Made by a program: the position numbers and the translations under genes | Notes under the pieces: generated by a model | Seen by the model: only the letters and a program-made list of their open reading frames with translations | Told to the model about the DNA's origin: nothing | Databases searched by the model: none | Origin: Vishniacozyma victoriae | Lineage: Eukaryota; Basidiomycota; Tremellomycetes; Tremellales; Bulleribasidiaceae | DNA length: 64,000 nucleotides | Direction of reading: 5' to 3' | Assembly: GCA_017654735.1 (NCBI GenBank) | Contig: JADPYG010000090.1 | Span: 124,001 to 188,000, forward strand | Shown here: one piece after another, positions 1-10,703 of the stretch | How positions within the stretch are numbered: position 1 is the first letter of the stretch | Layout of the letters: every line of letters starts with the position of its first letter

Positions 1-104
1 CCATCGAGGCCATCGGGTCAAGATCTGAACACAGCGTAAACAAAGCATCACATCCTTGCATATGTATGCGAATGGGGCAATGAAATGAGATCACCTTCTC
101 AACG

Positions 105-710
105 TCAATTACGATCCGATCGACTCCTACCAGCGACACTGCCCATCCCGAACGCTCTCCTAGTCTCCTCCTTTCTCTTTCTCCTCCATTGTTCAGAGTT
201 GGCGTCGATTGGTTGGATGCGGCTCGACGCCGAGCGCCGAGTCGAGAGGGCTGTGGTCCGGGCGAGTGAAATACTGCCCTTGGGCCTGTTGTCTTTTGCC
301 CATTTGATGTATTCCATCTCGGTAGCCCTTCGACCGCGCTGTCCGGTACCGGCGCCAGTAGCAGTAGCAGTGATACCCTCTGGGTTGAGTCGAGATCCAG
401 TGAATTCGGCGTCAGCTGTATGTGACAAAGCCACCGGGAGTGGGGATGAACCGAGATCTGCTGGGCGATTTCGAGAATGTTCGAGAGGTGGGAGCCGGCT
501 CTGTGTGTCTGACGGGGGAGGGCTGGGTGAGGGCGCAGCAGATCGACAGAAGTAAGAGTCGACGGTAGATTCTGCCGATTGGGAGTTCCTGGAGGTGGAT
601 TCTTCTGAGTGTTTCTCGTTTCCTAGATCGATGTGGGAGTTGGCCGTTGAGCCTGGGGAGGTGGACGGTGGGGCGGCACGAGATGCTAGGCTTGGGTTTG
701 AATACGGCAT
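105..710 (-). CDS. Hypothetical Ser/Pro-rich protein
   Basis: A single open frame of 201 codons starts at ATG 710 and stops at 105. The product is rich in Ser, Pro and Arg, with no membrane segment; the last third is basic and includes a short ordered-looking stretch (TEMEYIKWAKDNRPKG). I do not recognise it. The region upstream of 710 looks like a leader rather than coding sequence, which favours a separate gene over a continuation of the neighbouring membrane protein. A GTAGGAGT site near the 3' end could be a donor, so a further exon to the left is possible. Confidence 0.4.
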   Translation of the reverse strand: MPYSNPSLASRAAPPSTSPGSTANSHIDLGNEKHSEESTSRNSQSAESTVDSYFCRSAAPSPSPPPSDTQSRLPPLEHSRNRPADLGSSPLPVALSHTADAEFTGSRLNPEGITATATGAGTGQRGRRATEMEYIKWAKDNRPKGSISLARTTALSTRRSASSRIQPIDANSEQWRRKRKEETRRAFGMGSVAGRSRSDRN

Positions 711-973
711 GTTGAGATGTTGGTTTTCTGGCTGATATGAGACTTTTGAGAGGTAGACAGCGTCCTAGCGGGTGACTGGTCGTATCATAAAGGGGGTTGA
801 AAGGTAAGTAATCCTAAAACGGTGTGTCAGAGAAAGGATCGCAAGAGACCGATGACAACGAAGACCACAACGATTTCACGTACCAGCTTACAGAATACAT
901 TAAGCTCGCTACAATAATGCGATACCATCTGGACCATAAGCATATAGCATCTCATGTAGAGAGAACGAGTGAC

Positions 974-2032
974 TTACATACAAAACGATCGTGTACCCAT
1001 ATTAACCTCAACGTCCAACAGTACCCTCCCAGACCCCCAATTCCATTCCCGTCTCCCAAGCAACCTCTTCGTCATCCTCATCACTCCCCCAGCTCTGCCT
1101 CTTCTTTGCCTTATCCTGCTGCGTAGGCATCTGAATCACAACAGCCAATCTCATTTCTTCCCCTTCCTGAATAACCCTGTCAATCTCTTTCTGCTTTGAC
1201 GATTTTGTTCTCGATCGTGGTTCTTCTTCTGGGATATTGTATGGACCTGGACTTGATGGGTTCGCGAGACGCCTTAGATTTGCTAGTTGGAATATACGAG
1301 TTCGGGTGGGTGAGAATCCTGCTTGATCTAGATCGAATTGGGATTGAGCTTCTGCTATTGCGATTGCTGGGTCCGGAGGAGCTAAAAGGGAATGTAATGT
1401 GACCGGCTATCGATTAGCTCATGACCCCAACAATGGGATAGTGGGAACATACAGTGATATCTTCAAACAATTCATCCCTGTACTCTGGAGCCATCCCATC
1501 CACTTCTGCTTCCTCCAATATAGGGATCTTTGTCCAAGTACCCTTCTTCCCGCGACTTTCTCCAGTAATAACACCTGTTCCTCCCCCATCCGTACCATGT
1601 ATGAACCCAGGCAAACCTGCGAGACCCCAATAATCATCCCTCAATTGCATCGGTAATGGATCGCCTCGTGCTAGAGCGATCTGAGTAGCTGTTCGATATC
1701 GCCTTCTCATCCTGAAAGCCCTAAATGCCAAACAAGCAGCCAACATTAGAATAATGACGAGGACACCGAGGAACTGTCATCAGTCCTTGCCCGATACGTT
1801 GGAAAGGGAGAGGACATACAACGAGGTAATAAACGTTCGCACTGCCTGGCCCACCAGTTCCGGGATCTGACCGACCAGCTGTAGTAGTTGGGAACAAGTT
1901 TGGTGTGCTAGTAGCACTAGGATCGGCGGATTGAGCCATGAGTGTGATAGTGCCCATTGATGTTGAAGAGTGTTTGTGATCACCTAGCCCTCTCGCTGGC
2001 ATAGGGCGGGAAGGGGCGGATAATGTGCTCAT
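974..2032 (-). CDS. Single-pass membrane protein of unknown function
   Basis: Three exons on the minus strand, joined by introns at about 1819-1774 and 1452-1407, both with good GT-AG ends and frame-keeping joins. The N-terminal ~65 residues are Ser/Thr/Pro-rich and probably lumenal or extracellular. One strong membrane segment (YLVFLGVLVIILMLAACLAF) follows and is closed by an Arg-rich stop-transfer stretch (RMRRRYR). The rest is a soluble tail with an acidic patch (SDEDDEE). This resembles fungus-specific type I/III membrane proteins, but I cannot name a family. The stop codon sits inside a GTATGTAAGT donor-like string, so the 3' end could be spliced further. Confidence 0.65.
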
Positions 2033-2409
2033 CGTGTTGCGGGTGGGACGACGCGATCCCGCGACTGTGTTTCCTCCTTCGGGGTTGCTTACTATCGCTC
2101 AGAGGTATATGTATGAAATCGAGTATGTATGTGTAGTCGAGTATGCACGTTATAGTCGGTGTCCTTTGAGTGTATGCTGATCGCAAGAACCGTTTTGGAA
2201 GGGGTAGTGAGTGATTTAAATGAAGTAGAAATGACAAGGGAGAGATTGAATTCGGGGGCTAATTGCTTGGCCGCCCCTGATCAGATGCTCCCGAACAATT
2301 AACGTCAAGTATCAGATTCATGATCATGCAATGTAAATTGAAATATCTTGGATGTACAGTAGTACCGAATCTCTAGCGCTACATGCATCCTCTCTCCTGA
2401 AGTCAAGCC
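2033..2409. other. Intergenic spacer
   Basis: Holds the promoter and leader of the membrane protein ending at 974 and the 3' region of the phospholipase gene. I see no ORF or RNA gene in it. Confidence 0.5.
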
Positions 2410-4739
2410 TTAAAGCATAACAGCCAATCCTCCCGCCAAGACCCCTACGGCTCCTACGGCCATACTCCATCCGCCGACAAGTGCGCTCGAGGCGCCGTTC
2501 GCAGCCTGACTGCTCTGGCTGGCAGCAGGGCTGGAGGCAGCAGGAGCATTAGAAGGACTCGTGGCGAGATTGTTGGTGCTCAAGAATTGAGGTACTGATC
2601 CGACAGCAGGCTCGTAATCGCCCGAAGGCTCAGAGTCGTCATCGACACCGTTCCAACACCATGTAGCGAAACATTGTTGACATTCTGAGGTTCGGTTCTC
2701 GGCAGTGTATGAGAATGCTCGGTCGGAAAGAGCACATGCCAAACACTTGGGCCAGTTCTCGACGGTTCCATTAAGAGTGAGCGATCGCATACCGCTGTTG
2801 ACGACTCCATGTGCCTCGTCCTTGGTGTAGTCGAGCTTGTAGGTGGAGGTGTTTGAAGCATATGACCAAGGGTAGTTGGGTACGTATACAATGATGGGAG
2901 TATCGGTATCGTTACATCCGAAAAAGGTGGGTCGGGTGTTGAGTCCACCATTGATGAAACCATTAACACTGGGGACAGTGGGCATTCGGATTCTGACGTC
3001 CTGGTTCTGCTCCAGAATAGCAGCTCGCTCGAATGTAGTTCGGAGAGCGGAACCGTTGGGGAACGAGTATGTGGTATCGGCAGAAGCGTCAACAGCGATG
3101 ATGGCATCGACATTTCGCTGGGGAATGAGGAGAGGTTCGATGGGGATGTTTTGGTTGGTGAGACCAGCATCGACAAGGGTGAGGGTGTCGAAAGCAGAGA
3201 TCTGTCTTGTCAGCTGCAATCAAGCTACGGATGGGCCACGAGTAGTTGGACATACAGGGTTGTTGTCGGTATTGTAGCCCTTGAACGAATTTCGGACTTG
3301 GGCAATATCGTTTTCATCACTACTGACACTCTGTAGGATGCTCTGGACAGCACTGAGGGCGACACCACTGATACCACTCGCCTCGGCATTCTGGAGCTGC
3401 AGCAGAGCTCCACTGAATAGCGTGGAAGAGGTTCCCAAAACGAAGCTGTCATCAGCATCGAATTCTGTCTTTTAGAAAGGACGCACCTCATTTGGTCGAA
3501 ACCCTTGTAACAGGATCCATTGACTTGTCCGTTGTTCAACCTGGTGCCCAAGTACTCGATAGGAGTGAATGCTCCCCTGACTTTAGTTGTAGATCCGAAA
3601 GCCCATGAACCGAATTCATAAGGAGTAAACTCCCATGTAGTAGCGTTCTCGGGAATGACCAACTCGTCGGGTTCTCGCCTAGAGGTTAGCTCCGGATAAG
3701 TAAATGATTGAAAGTGACTCACTCGGAAGCAACGATGATCGGCATTGGTAGTTGACCGTTTGCAAGGTTGGGGACGTAGTTCGTAAGATTCGACATGGTG
3801 AAGTTTGGGTTGGTATCCAGCCTGAAAGCCTCGGGATTCAAGTGATCTCCGATCGCAAGTCCCCAGTAATCGGTCTGCCATCAGGGTTGTCCATGACGCT
3901 ACCAAAGTACTCACAATCTGAGTAGCGAAGCCTTCATCTTTCTTTGAGTTGACCTGGGAGAGGAGGTCGGAGTAGAAAGATAATTTTCCATCCTCGGGGA
4001 AGACCAGGTTGGACTCTAGGTCCCATAGCTATACGTCAGTCCCGTAAGGATAATAGCGGGCAAGAAGACTCACATTATCAATCATGTCGGAAGGTAGTTG
4101 ACCGCCGTTGGCGATAAATGTTCCAGTTGCCCAACTGCCTCCACTCAATCCAGCCATGTAGGTGACTGCATCCAGCCATCCTCCGGTTCCGCTCTCCTGA
4201 GCCTCTGTTGACTGGTTCATCGTGGCCATCACTGCTCCCATACCGACCCTGCCATGTCAGCATTACCCATTATCGGATGAGTAGATGACCCACGTCATTG
4301 CTCGGTATCCTCCTCCAGAAAGGGCGAATGAGATGACGGGTGTCCTGGGTGGCTGAGATAATCCATGGGCAGACATCATCTTCTGGAATGCCTCAGCGAC
4401 GACTGGACGTCTCTGCTCGAGGTAATTCTGCTCTCCAGTGCCTAGGCTCTGTTTATCAGTTGTGTTCCCAGCATGGCCGTGAGCCCGGTGAAAAAAGAGG
4501 TGTTTACTCACGTCTGCATCTCTGACCCAAGTGTAATCACTGGGGCAAGGCATCTCGTATGGCGCAAACTCATCATTGCCTCCAAACAATTGTCGAGCGA
4601 CGAGTCCAACATCATGTCCATCCCTCTCGGCCTTCTCGAGGATACTCAAGATGACAGCAGCTCGAGCTTCATCGAGGACCTGGGGTAGAGCGAATGTACT
4701 AGACACAAGCAATAGCGTCGAAAGCAGAGCACTGAGCAT
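2410..4739 (-). CDS. PLB1: Secreted/GPI-anchored phospholipase B (lysophospholipase)
   Basis: Eight exons encode roughly 650 residues. PLB enzymes remove both acyl chains from glycerophospholipids and act at the cell surface or outside it. The chosen start gives a clean signal peptide (MLSALLSTLLLVSSTFA); an in-frame ATG 13 codons upstream is possible. Visible family motifs are SGGGYRAM (arginine region), GLSGGSW (nucleophile serine), FVLGTSSTLFSG and TLVDAG (catalytic aspartate; many relatives have DGG). Paired Cys near the C-terminus are followed by a Ser/Ala-rich stretch and a hydrophobic tail, a typical GPI-attachment signal. Introns are 40-63 nt. In Cryptococcus the homologue is a known secreted virulence-associated enzyme; that role is not shown by this sequence. 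Confidence 0.93.
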
Positions 4740-5422
4740 CGTATAGATCGTGAGTTGAAGGACAACAAGTTGAAACAAGTGTGTCTACATGAGCATATAT
4801 ATCCCCTATAGCTACTAAATGTTTGAGTACAGCTTTTTCCGAACATGCCCTGCTTCCTTTCATCTCTCGCGTCACAAATCTCGTAAAGGCATTCGTCGCC
4901 CAACTACATCCGATTGCTTACAAGGCGTACAACCACCACATTCCTAGACTGGAATCACCTACGCCGCTCAGGTACTCGTATATGTGTCAGGCGCCCTTGT
5001 TGTCATGGACTGCGTAGCGGCGTAGCGAGGCGTTTTTATAGATACTTCCCGGCGGCTTAGCGGATGTTCCCCGCTCGGGGGAACGGGTCTTTGTTCCTCC
5101 ATTGATGCCAGGCTAAGTCCCGTAATTCAAAGGCTAAGTGGCATTGCGTAGTGCATGCTGCTTCCAGACACGATAATACGGATGCATAGCGCTTTCAGAG
5201 GTCGGAAGGTTCAGACGGTGAACTTTCGGCCAATCCGGGCGCCGAAGAGGATCTAGGGGACCCGGAGGAGGCCGACCGGATGCAACTCCTCTCTATCTTC
5301 TGTACCCAAAGATATAAGTACATGCAATATTCAATCAAGTAGCATCCCCTCATCTCTACAAGGACTCCCTTGCTACTGGAGTCCCTTCGAATCACATATC
5401 AAGCAATCCTGTACCTACTTCG
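4740..5422. promoter_or_regulatory. Bidirectional promoter between PLB1 and methyltransferase
   Basis: A 683-bp spacer between divergent genes. A TATATAT run at about 4796-4802 lies some 60 bp upstream of the PLB1 start. A GATATAAG string near 5310 lies about 110 bp upstream of the methyltransferase start. A G/C-rich partly palindromic stretch (CCCCGCTCGGGGG) lies near 5070. No ORF is supported. Confidence 0.4.
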
Positions 5423-6379
5423 ATGAGCGACCACGCCCACACCCACTCACACGGCCACGAACATCATCGACATGGTCACAATCACCAACATGGCCAAGGC
5501 AAGGCCCATACCCACTCGAGCAGCAACACTACCGACCAATGGGTAGGGAAAGATTACCTCAACCAGCCAGGCCTGTACGTCTCCCTCTCCAGGTGCTCTC
5601 AATACTGATAGACAGTCGAGAGCTAGCCCAAACGAACCACGATACCACCGTCCGAGCGCTTGTATCAGCTGGTTTCTCCGAGGATAAGATCAGTACCCTT
5701 AACCTGCTCGAAGTTGGATGTGGTGAGTTTTCTAGTGCGAATTTGACAGAGCTCATATCTAGGTGCCGGAGCAGTAACTCAGTTATTCTCGAAATCATTC
5801 AAATCCGTCCACGCAATTGACGTTTCTCCATCCATGCTATCTACTTTCTCAACCGAGTTACCATCCGATAAATACTCCAATGTCACATATTCACTACATA
5901 CCCTATCATCCTCTTCCCCTGAGGAATTTGCAAAAGGGTCAATGAAGAGTCCTATCGAGGGTGATGCCGACCGAGTCGTTCCTCTCCCTCGAACCAAGTG
6001 GGATGTAGCTGCTGTCATCCTGGTTCTGCACCATGTGGATGATATCGAGGGATTCATGACCGGTTTGACTGGCTTGGTGGAGGACGGGGGATGGGTCGTG
6101 TTTGCGGAATTCACCAATCTTGGTCAAGGCCACAAGGTCAGCTTCATACCTGATATCTAGACTTCACGCTGATGTCAGGAAACGGAGGAAGGATCAGTCA
6201 ACGCCCCCCATCACTTTCATCACGAGTTCACCGTCGAGTCCATCACCAAGCTTCTCGGGCATTTCGGGTTTGTCAATGTACACGCCGAGGTCCAGGGTAC
6301 AATGAGAATTTGGCGAGAAGATAAATTCCACGATGTCGATTGTCTCGTCGCTCGAGGACAGAAGCCAAGTAGTGTATGA
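5423..6379 (+). CDS. SAM-dependent methyltransferase with His-rich N-terminus
   Basis: Four exons. Residues 4-33 are a histidine-rich segment (HAHTHSHGHEHHRHGHNHQH), which is a plausible metal-binding patch. A class I Rossmann methyltransferase follows: motif I reads LLEVGCGAGAVTQLF across the second intron, the acidic loop is SVHAIDVSPSM, and the post-motif region is WDVAAVILVLHHVDDI. This fits the small-molecule type (UbiE/Coq5-like, PF08241-type) better than nucleic-acid methylases; the substrate is unknown. The C-terminus HHEFTVESITKLLGHFGF is the usual final strand-helix. Its 3' end converges with the Whi2-like gene 62 bp away. Confidence 0.8.
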
Positions 6380-6441
6380 AGGGCTCATTATGAATATGCA
6401 TATCGTAACATCGGAAACGGGAACGGCAGGATATAGTACAA

Positions 6442-7618
6442 CTAGATCTGATCGTCAGCAAAAGCTCCAGCAATGCTATAGCAACTCACAAGGGACAACT
6501 CCAAAGTCCAGACTCGTCTAGCCCAGACCTTGACTTTCATCACGTCCTTGGAAGTGCTCGAGACGGGTACATCGAGCTCGACACCGTCCCACCAGCATTT
6601 TCGCTATTCATCAGCTTGCGTCAACACAGGTGTCAAAGACGTACGGCTGGCTTTCTCCAGAAGAGTAAAAGCTTCTGAGCGGTGCTCATCTGAGCATTGT
6701 CAATAACGGGGACAGTCGCGTCCGGTTCCGCTCCTGGATCTCCGGGGTGGATGATGCCAGTCTTCAACAGAACCAAAGCCATGGACGAAATGATGTTTCT
6801 GCTAGGCTCGCATGCCCTGTATCCCCATACATCTTCCCTGTCGAAACCACTATACATCAGCTCACGGCGTACCACGTAGCTGAGGTACCAACCTCATGCA
6901 GAGCATATCAATCAAATGCTGTTCCGCCATGTTGTTCTCCTTGCTAACGTTCCTCTGTAGAGCAGCAAAGATGGTCTTTCTCTCTGCCAACGCCTTTCCG
7001 CAACTCCTCTTTAATTCCCTCAATTCATCATTAGGGATTCCAGTCTTGATATCCGTCCTAGCGAGTTCTCCGGGTTTGGTGATGGAAAAGTATTCCAATT
7101 CTTCACGTAAAACGATAATGGCTTGTTTAGTAACGAGGGGGTTGGCGGATTGATCGCCGCTATTGTCGTTGGCAAGTGGGAGGGATTGTTGAGCGTGGAA
7201 TCGGCCTGGGGAGGTGGGAGTACCGTAGAAATCAGCCTGGGCGGAGGACCAGAATCCTAGAATGTATTCAAAGCAATCTGCGTCGAACTAGGCGTAAGCG
7301 CAACCCAAAGGACCTTGAGACAAAGCATCAACAACAACTCACATCAACAGTAAAAACACCATCATCCGCTCCATCCCAACTGGCAGGTTTACTCAAAATC
7401 AATCCCTGAGGAAATAATCCCAACAAAACACTCTCGGGCAAGAGCATTAACATCTCTCGATCAACGGGGAATATTCTACCTCGGAGGTCGAGATTTAACC
7501 GACTGAGGAGTTGTTGATTGGAAGCATGAAGGGGTGGTGGTGCGTAAGATTGTGAAACGGATGAGATTGGGTTGTTGGAAGGGACGGCGGAGGTGATTGG
7601 GTTGGCGGAGGAAGCCAT
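6442..7618 (-). CDS. WHI2: Whi2-like BTB/POZ (KCTD-type) protein
   Basis: Five exons on the minus strand. The first encodes NLDLRGRIFPVDREMLMLLP and the second VDFDADCFEYILGFW, together the T1/BTB fold typical of KCTD proteins and yeast Whi2. The central part has REELEYFSITK, and the end reads RKCWWDGVELDV and VKVWARRVWTLELSLI, which recur in fungal Whi2 relatives. In yeast Whi2 works with the Psr1/2 phosphatases in stress response and in low-amino-acid dampening of TORC1. The last exon adds only Ile and the stop after a 42-nt intron. The family call is firm; one-to-one orthology with yeast WHI2 is inference. Confidence 0.75.
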
Positions 7619-8414
7619 CTTGGCGAGGGCGCTGTGGGTTTTGGGTGTTCAAAGGCGGGTATAGGTTCGTTTGGTGTTTGTTGATGGTTTCTATGGTTGG
7701 ATAGGCGCGTTTTGAGGGGTCAAATGTAATGTGAGTAGGTGTATTATATGGTATGAGATAGATATGTTTTGAATAGAAGGGATTGACAAACATGGTAACA
7801 TGCACGGACCAGGCACAATAACATACCAATGTGGCAGGAGTATATAATGTAACGTTACCCTCCACAAACCTCAATGTTAGATTGCTCTGCTAGTCTACGA
7901 TGGTGCTGCGAAGGAGGTATAGCACGGCTGAACTCAATGTATGGGGTCACCAACTCTATCATATCAGCCCGACAGATGATCAGTGGCGGTAGCCGACAAG
8001 AACGCGCCGTTGCTTCGCTTTTCACCCCCTGCTGATTCACCGTTGCCAACTTGGCCGGTATCTGTCGCACAAAGGAGGAGAGACGTCACGACCGAGGCCA
8101 ACTGAAACTGGCCTCTAAGCTGGCTATGGGACGTAGTGTTACATGACAGGGTCACTCCTGGCGTATAAGCGTAGAATCACAATCGAAAGGCGAAAGGAGC
8201 GCTGGTGGAGCAGGGGATTTACTAGAAGGGAGCGATATCTCTAACAAGCTCACGGTACGCTCCATTGCAGTTCTTACCCCTGATGGAACCTTTCACTTCA
8301 CAGCTCTATACAGTAAAATAGCAGCAAACTGCGAATACTTGGATCAATACACCACATCATTTCTCTTCATCCTGTCTCTTCTCACAACTTCACACTCACA
8401 ACCATCGTCGCAAT
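7619..8414. other. Intergenic region without a supported gene
   Basis: About 800 bp between divergent genes. It contains short shadow ORFs only, with no tRNA-like or repeat structure that I can see. It presumably holds both promoters. Confidence 0.5.
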
Positions 8415-9080
8415 ATGCCACCCTCTCCCAGCTTACTATCTACTTCGATGACAATACCCGCGACCCTCTCAGGCGTCTGGCATCGAGAGATAGGAGCGAC
8501 CTCAGCAACAAGTCGAGCAACCCCTGCGATCTCGGTCACTCCGTTTTGGGTCGCCGCGTTGGGATACCCCGACTCTTCGGAGATTGATGATACCTTCGTC
8601 CCCTCCCCTCCGGATACAGTCGATGTCGAGTCCGTCGGGCAGCTTGCAGAAAAGCACGTGAAGAGGTGAGAGAGCGAGTAAGTCGTTTATCGCTGTTGGG
8701 AGGCGTACTGATACCAAAGCGGCTTCAGCAACAATCACTACGCCTCAGGTACAGGTGGTCCGAACACACATTATTCACCTGTCATCGACCAGCCAGCAGG
8801 GGCCGGCTGGAGCCCCTTGTCCACAGAGGATATGGCTGGCGCCATTATTGGTTCGATCGTGGGACTTGCTGCTGTCGCATCAGGCATCTGCTACTGGAAG
8901 CGCCGGCAAAGAACTCATCATGTCACTACCACTTGGGCCGAGGCCTGGCCTGCAAGAGCGGATGCCCGCAACGACCCGCTCGACCTGGAGCTCGACCTGG
9001 AGCTCGGTCAGGAGCCCCCACAAGATTTTCACTCCAATCACCACCGACTCACGGTCCCGGAGCGGTCGCACTTGAAGTAG
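8415..9080 (+). CDS. Small single-pass membrane protein A (tandem pair)
   Basis: Two exons joined across an intron at 8666-8728. The ~85-residue first exon is Ser/Thr/Pro-rich. Exon 2 continues with GTGGPNTHYSPVIDQPAGAGW and then SPLSTEDMAGAIIGS, leading into one membrane segment (AGAIIGSIVGLAAVASGICYW) and a basic KRRQR stop-transfer motif. The ~60-residue cytosolic tail carries a DLELDLELG duplication encoded by two copies of GACCTGGAGCTC. No cleavable signal peptide is evident, so a type III topology is likely. I recognise no family. The next gene on the same strand has the same layout and similar residues around the membrane segment. Confidence 0.6.
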
Positions 9081-9566
9081 TGAGCCCGACCGAAGAGAGG
9101 AACGTGAAACTACAAATCGAAGAATTGTAGCTTCCTCAATATCTATCAGTATCCATGCATGATCAGTACGCTCTAAGATCAGGACGGGATCCAACAATGA
9201 GCAATGCACATCTGCAATAGCGACGTGTTCACCTTTTGCGCTTAGCAACTCGGGAGGGAAAACAGCAGGATGCCGTAAGCATTGTATCAGCGTGTGAAAC
9301 CGATTAGCTAGTTACCTTGCTCCACAATTCAACAGGAAAAGGAAGCTCTTCTCATAGGTGTATCAGCCCTTAGCTCTCCCTTGATGTATCGATTGAGGTT
9401 TCTTCGAATCCGTTCATCGAATCAACCTCTGGTGCCTTCGATGTCGTGTACCTTAGGTATACCTGAATCGTAAAGCCCTTCTGCTTCTTTTGCTTTCCTA
9501 CCACTTGCACTTCATCTTTCCGTACAAGATCCATTTACGCCTCGGAAGGCTCATCACTCCCGCACC
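9081..9566. other. Spacer between tandem membrane protein genes
   Basis: Terminator of gene A and promoter of gene B. I see no ORF with coding character. Confidence 0.45.
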
Positions 9567-10226
9567 ATGCCTGCCTTGATTCTCGCTCCCACTGCTACAG
9601 CGGTTCATCATGCCCCATCCAGCTTCGCGCCCTCCAGCACAGGCATCACTGCACATTCGGCCGTTCCATCAGGACAAGACCTTTTATCAACTTCCACACT
9701 TTTCCCAGACGCAACTGGATCACCTTCCCCTACTATCACCATCAATCCGTCCGTCTATCCTGATGGATGGTCACTGTAAGCAGCCCCTATATGTAGCTAC
9801 CATGTGTTGACAATCCATAGCGACCCTTGGCCCGCCTGAGATGTCACTTGTGAGGTCGCACACGACATTGAGAAGCGTACCCAGCAAAGACAATCCACGA
9901 TCCAGAAACGCGGCTTGTCCACCCGTGATATCGTCTGGACTGCGGCAGGCTCCATGGCTTTCCTGACTGTGACGGGCAGCGTGTTGTGCATCTATCGTAA
10001 AGAGTGGAAGAAGTTGGAGAGCTGCCTGGGCTTTCGCAGGGAGCAACCTGCATCCGTAGGCGATATAGCTCGTTCCGAGGATCAGCGTGTCGGGCAAGGC
10101 GACGAGGAACAAGGCTTCGGACTGGATAGCCTCGGGCCGCGCGATACCACTCTTGCTCCCCAGAAATCTACACGATATTTGCGGCGGGGTTGGGTCCCCA
10201 ATTGGGCATCTGTAAGGGGTCGGTAG
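9567..10226 (+). CDS. Small single-pass membrane protein B (tandem pair)
   Basis: Exon 1 (9567-9776) encodes a Ser/Thr/Pro-rich segment ending YPDGWSL, followed by a GTAAGC donor. The downstream exon encodes QKRGLSTRDIVWTAAGS, a membrane segment (WTAAGSMAFLTVTGSVLCIY), RKEWKK and a ~70-residue tail. The nearest good acceptor (CCATAG at about 9821) brings an in-frame TGA at 9838-9840. An acceptor at about 9893 (GCAAAG) gives a ~117-nt intron and keeps the frame open. The protein matches gene A in order (S/T-rich, GWS, LST-x-D, membrane, basic) and looks like a diverged duplicate. Whether it is intact depends on that splice choice. Confidence 0.5.
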
Positions 10227-10703
10227 GTAAATCCAGATCGTCGAGTGGGCGATTCGTTCACGTTCCCCCCTTGATTCCCTCTTATCCGCATACTAGATAC
10301 CGTTAATTGTTCGAAGTATCCTGTATTTCGCCTTTGATCTAAGTAACTTCTTTTCAGCTCATGATGTTCGGCTCCAACCCGTTGAAGCAGAGCTATTGCG
10401 CTTGCAGTCTGGTGATGTGATTTGGTCGATAAGTGGAGTGAGGTATTCGTCGCTGTCTGACAGAGTCGGCAATGAGGAGGAAAGAGCGACACGAAAGTGA
10501 TTATCCCGTTTGCCATAGCTTCATCGTTCCTGGGTCAGCCAGAGCAAAACTGGTTCCTACAGACCATCATCTACAGATCTCCTAGCTGATATCAACTTTC
10601 CGATCTGATCCATCATCTCTTCTTTCATCTTCACCACAGAATGAGCCCTATCATACTCGGCACTCGCAACGATTCTGATAGTCGTCTGTCCTTTCCATTC
10701 CCA
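10227..10703. other. Convergent intergenic region
   Basis: Lies between the 3' ends of membrane protein B and the acyltransferase. I see nothing gene-like. Confidence 0.45.

Noticed and set aside
5041..5120. GC-rich partly self-complementary stretch in the PLB1 promoter considered as an RNA hairpin gene
   Set aside because: No conserved RNA features or terminator; better explained as promoter sequence.
8339..8587. ORF beginning MDQYTTSFLFILSLLTTSHS, looking like a signal peptide for membrane protein A
   Set aside because: Its first codon is TTG, not ATG, and it is in a different frame from the rest of the gene with no splice that would join them.
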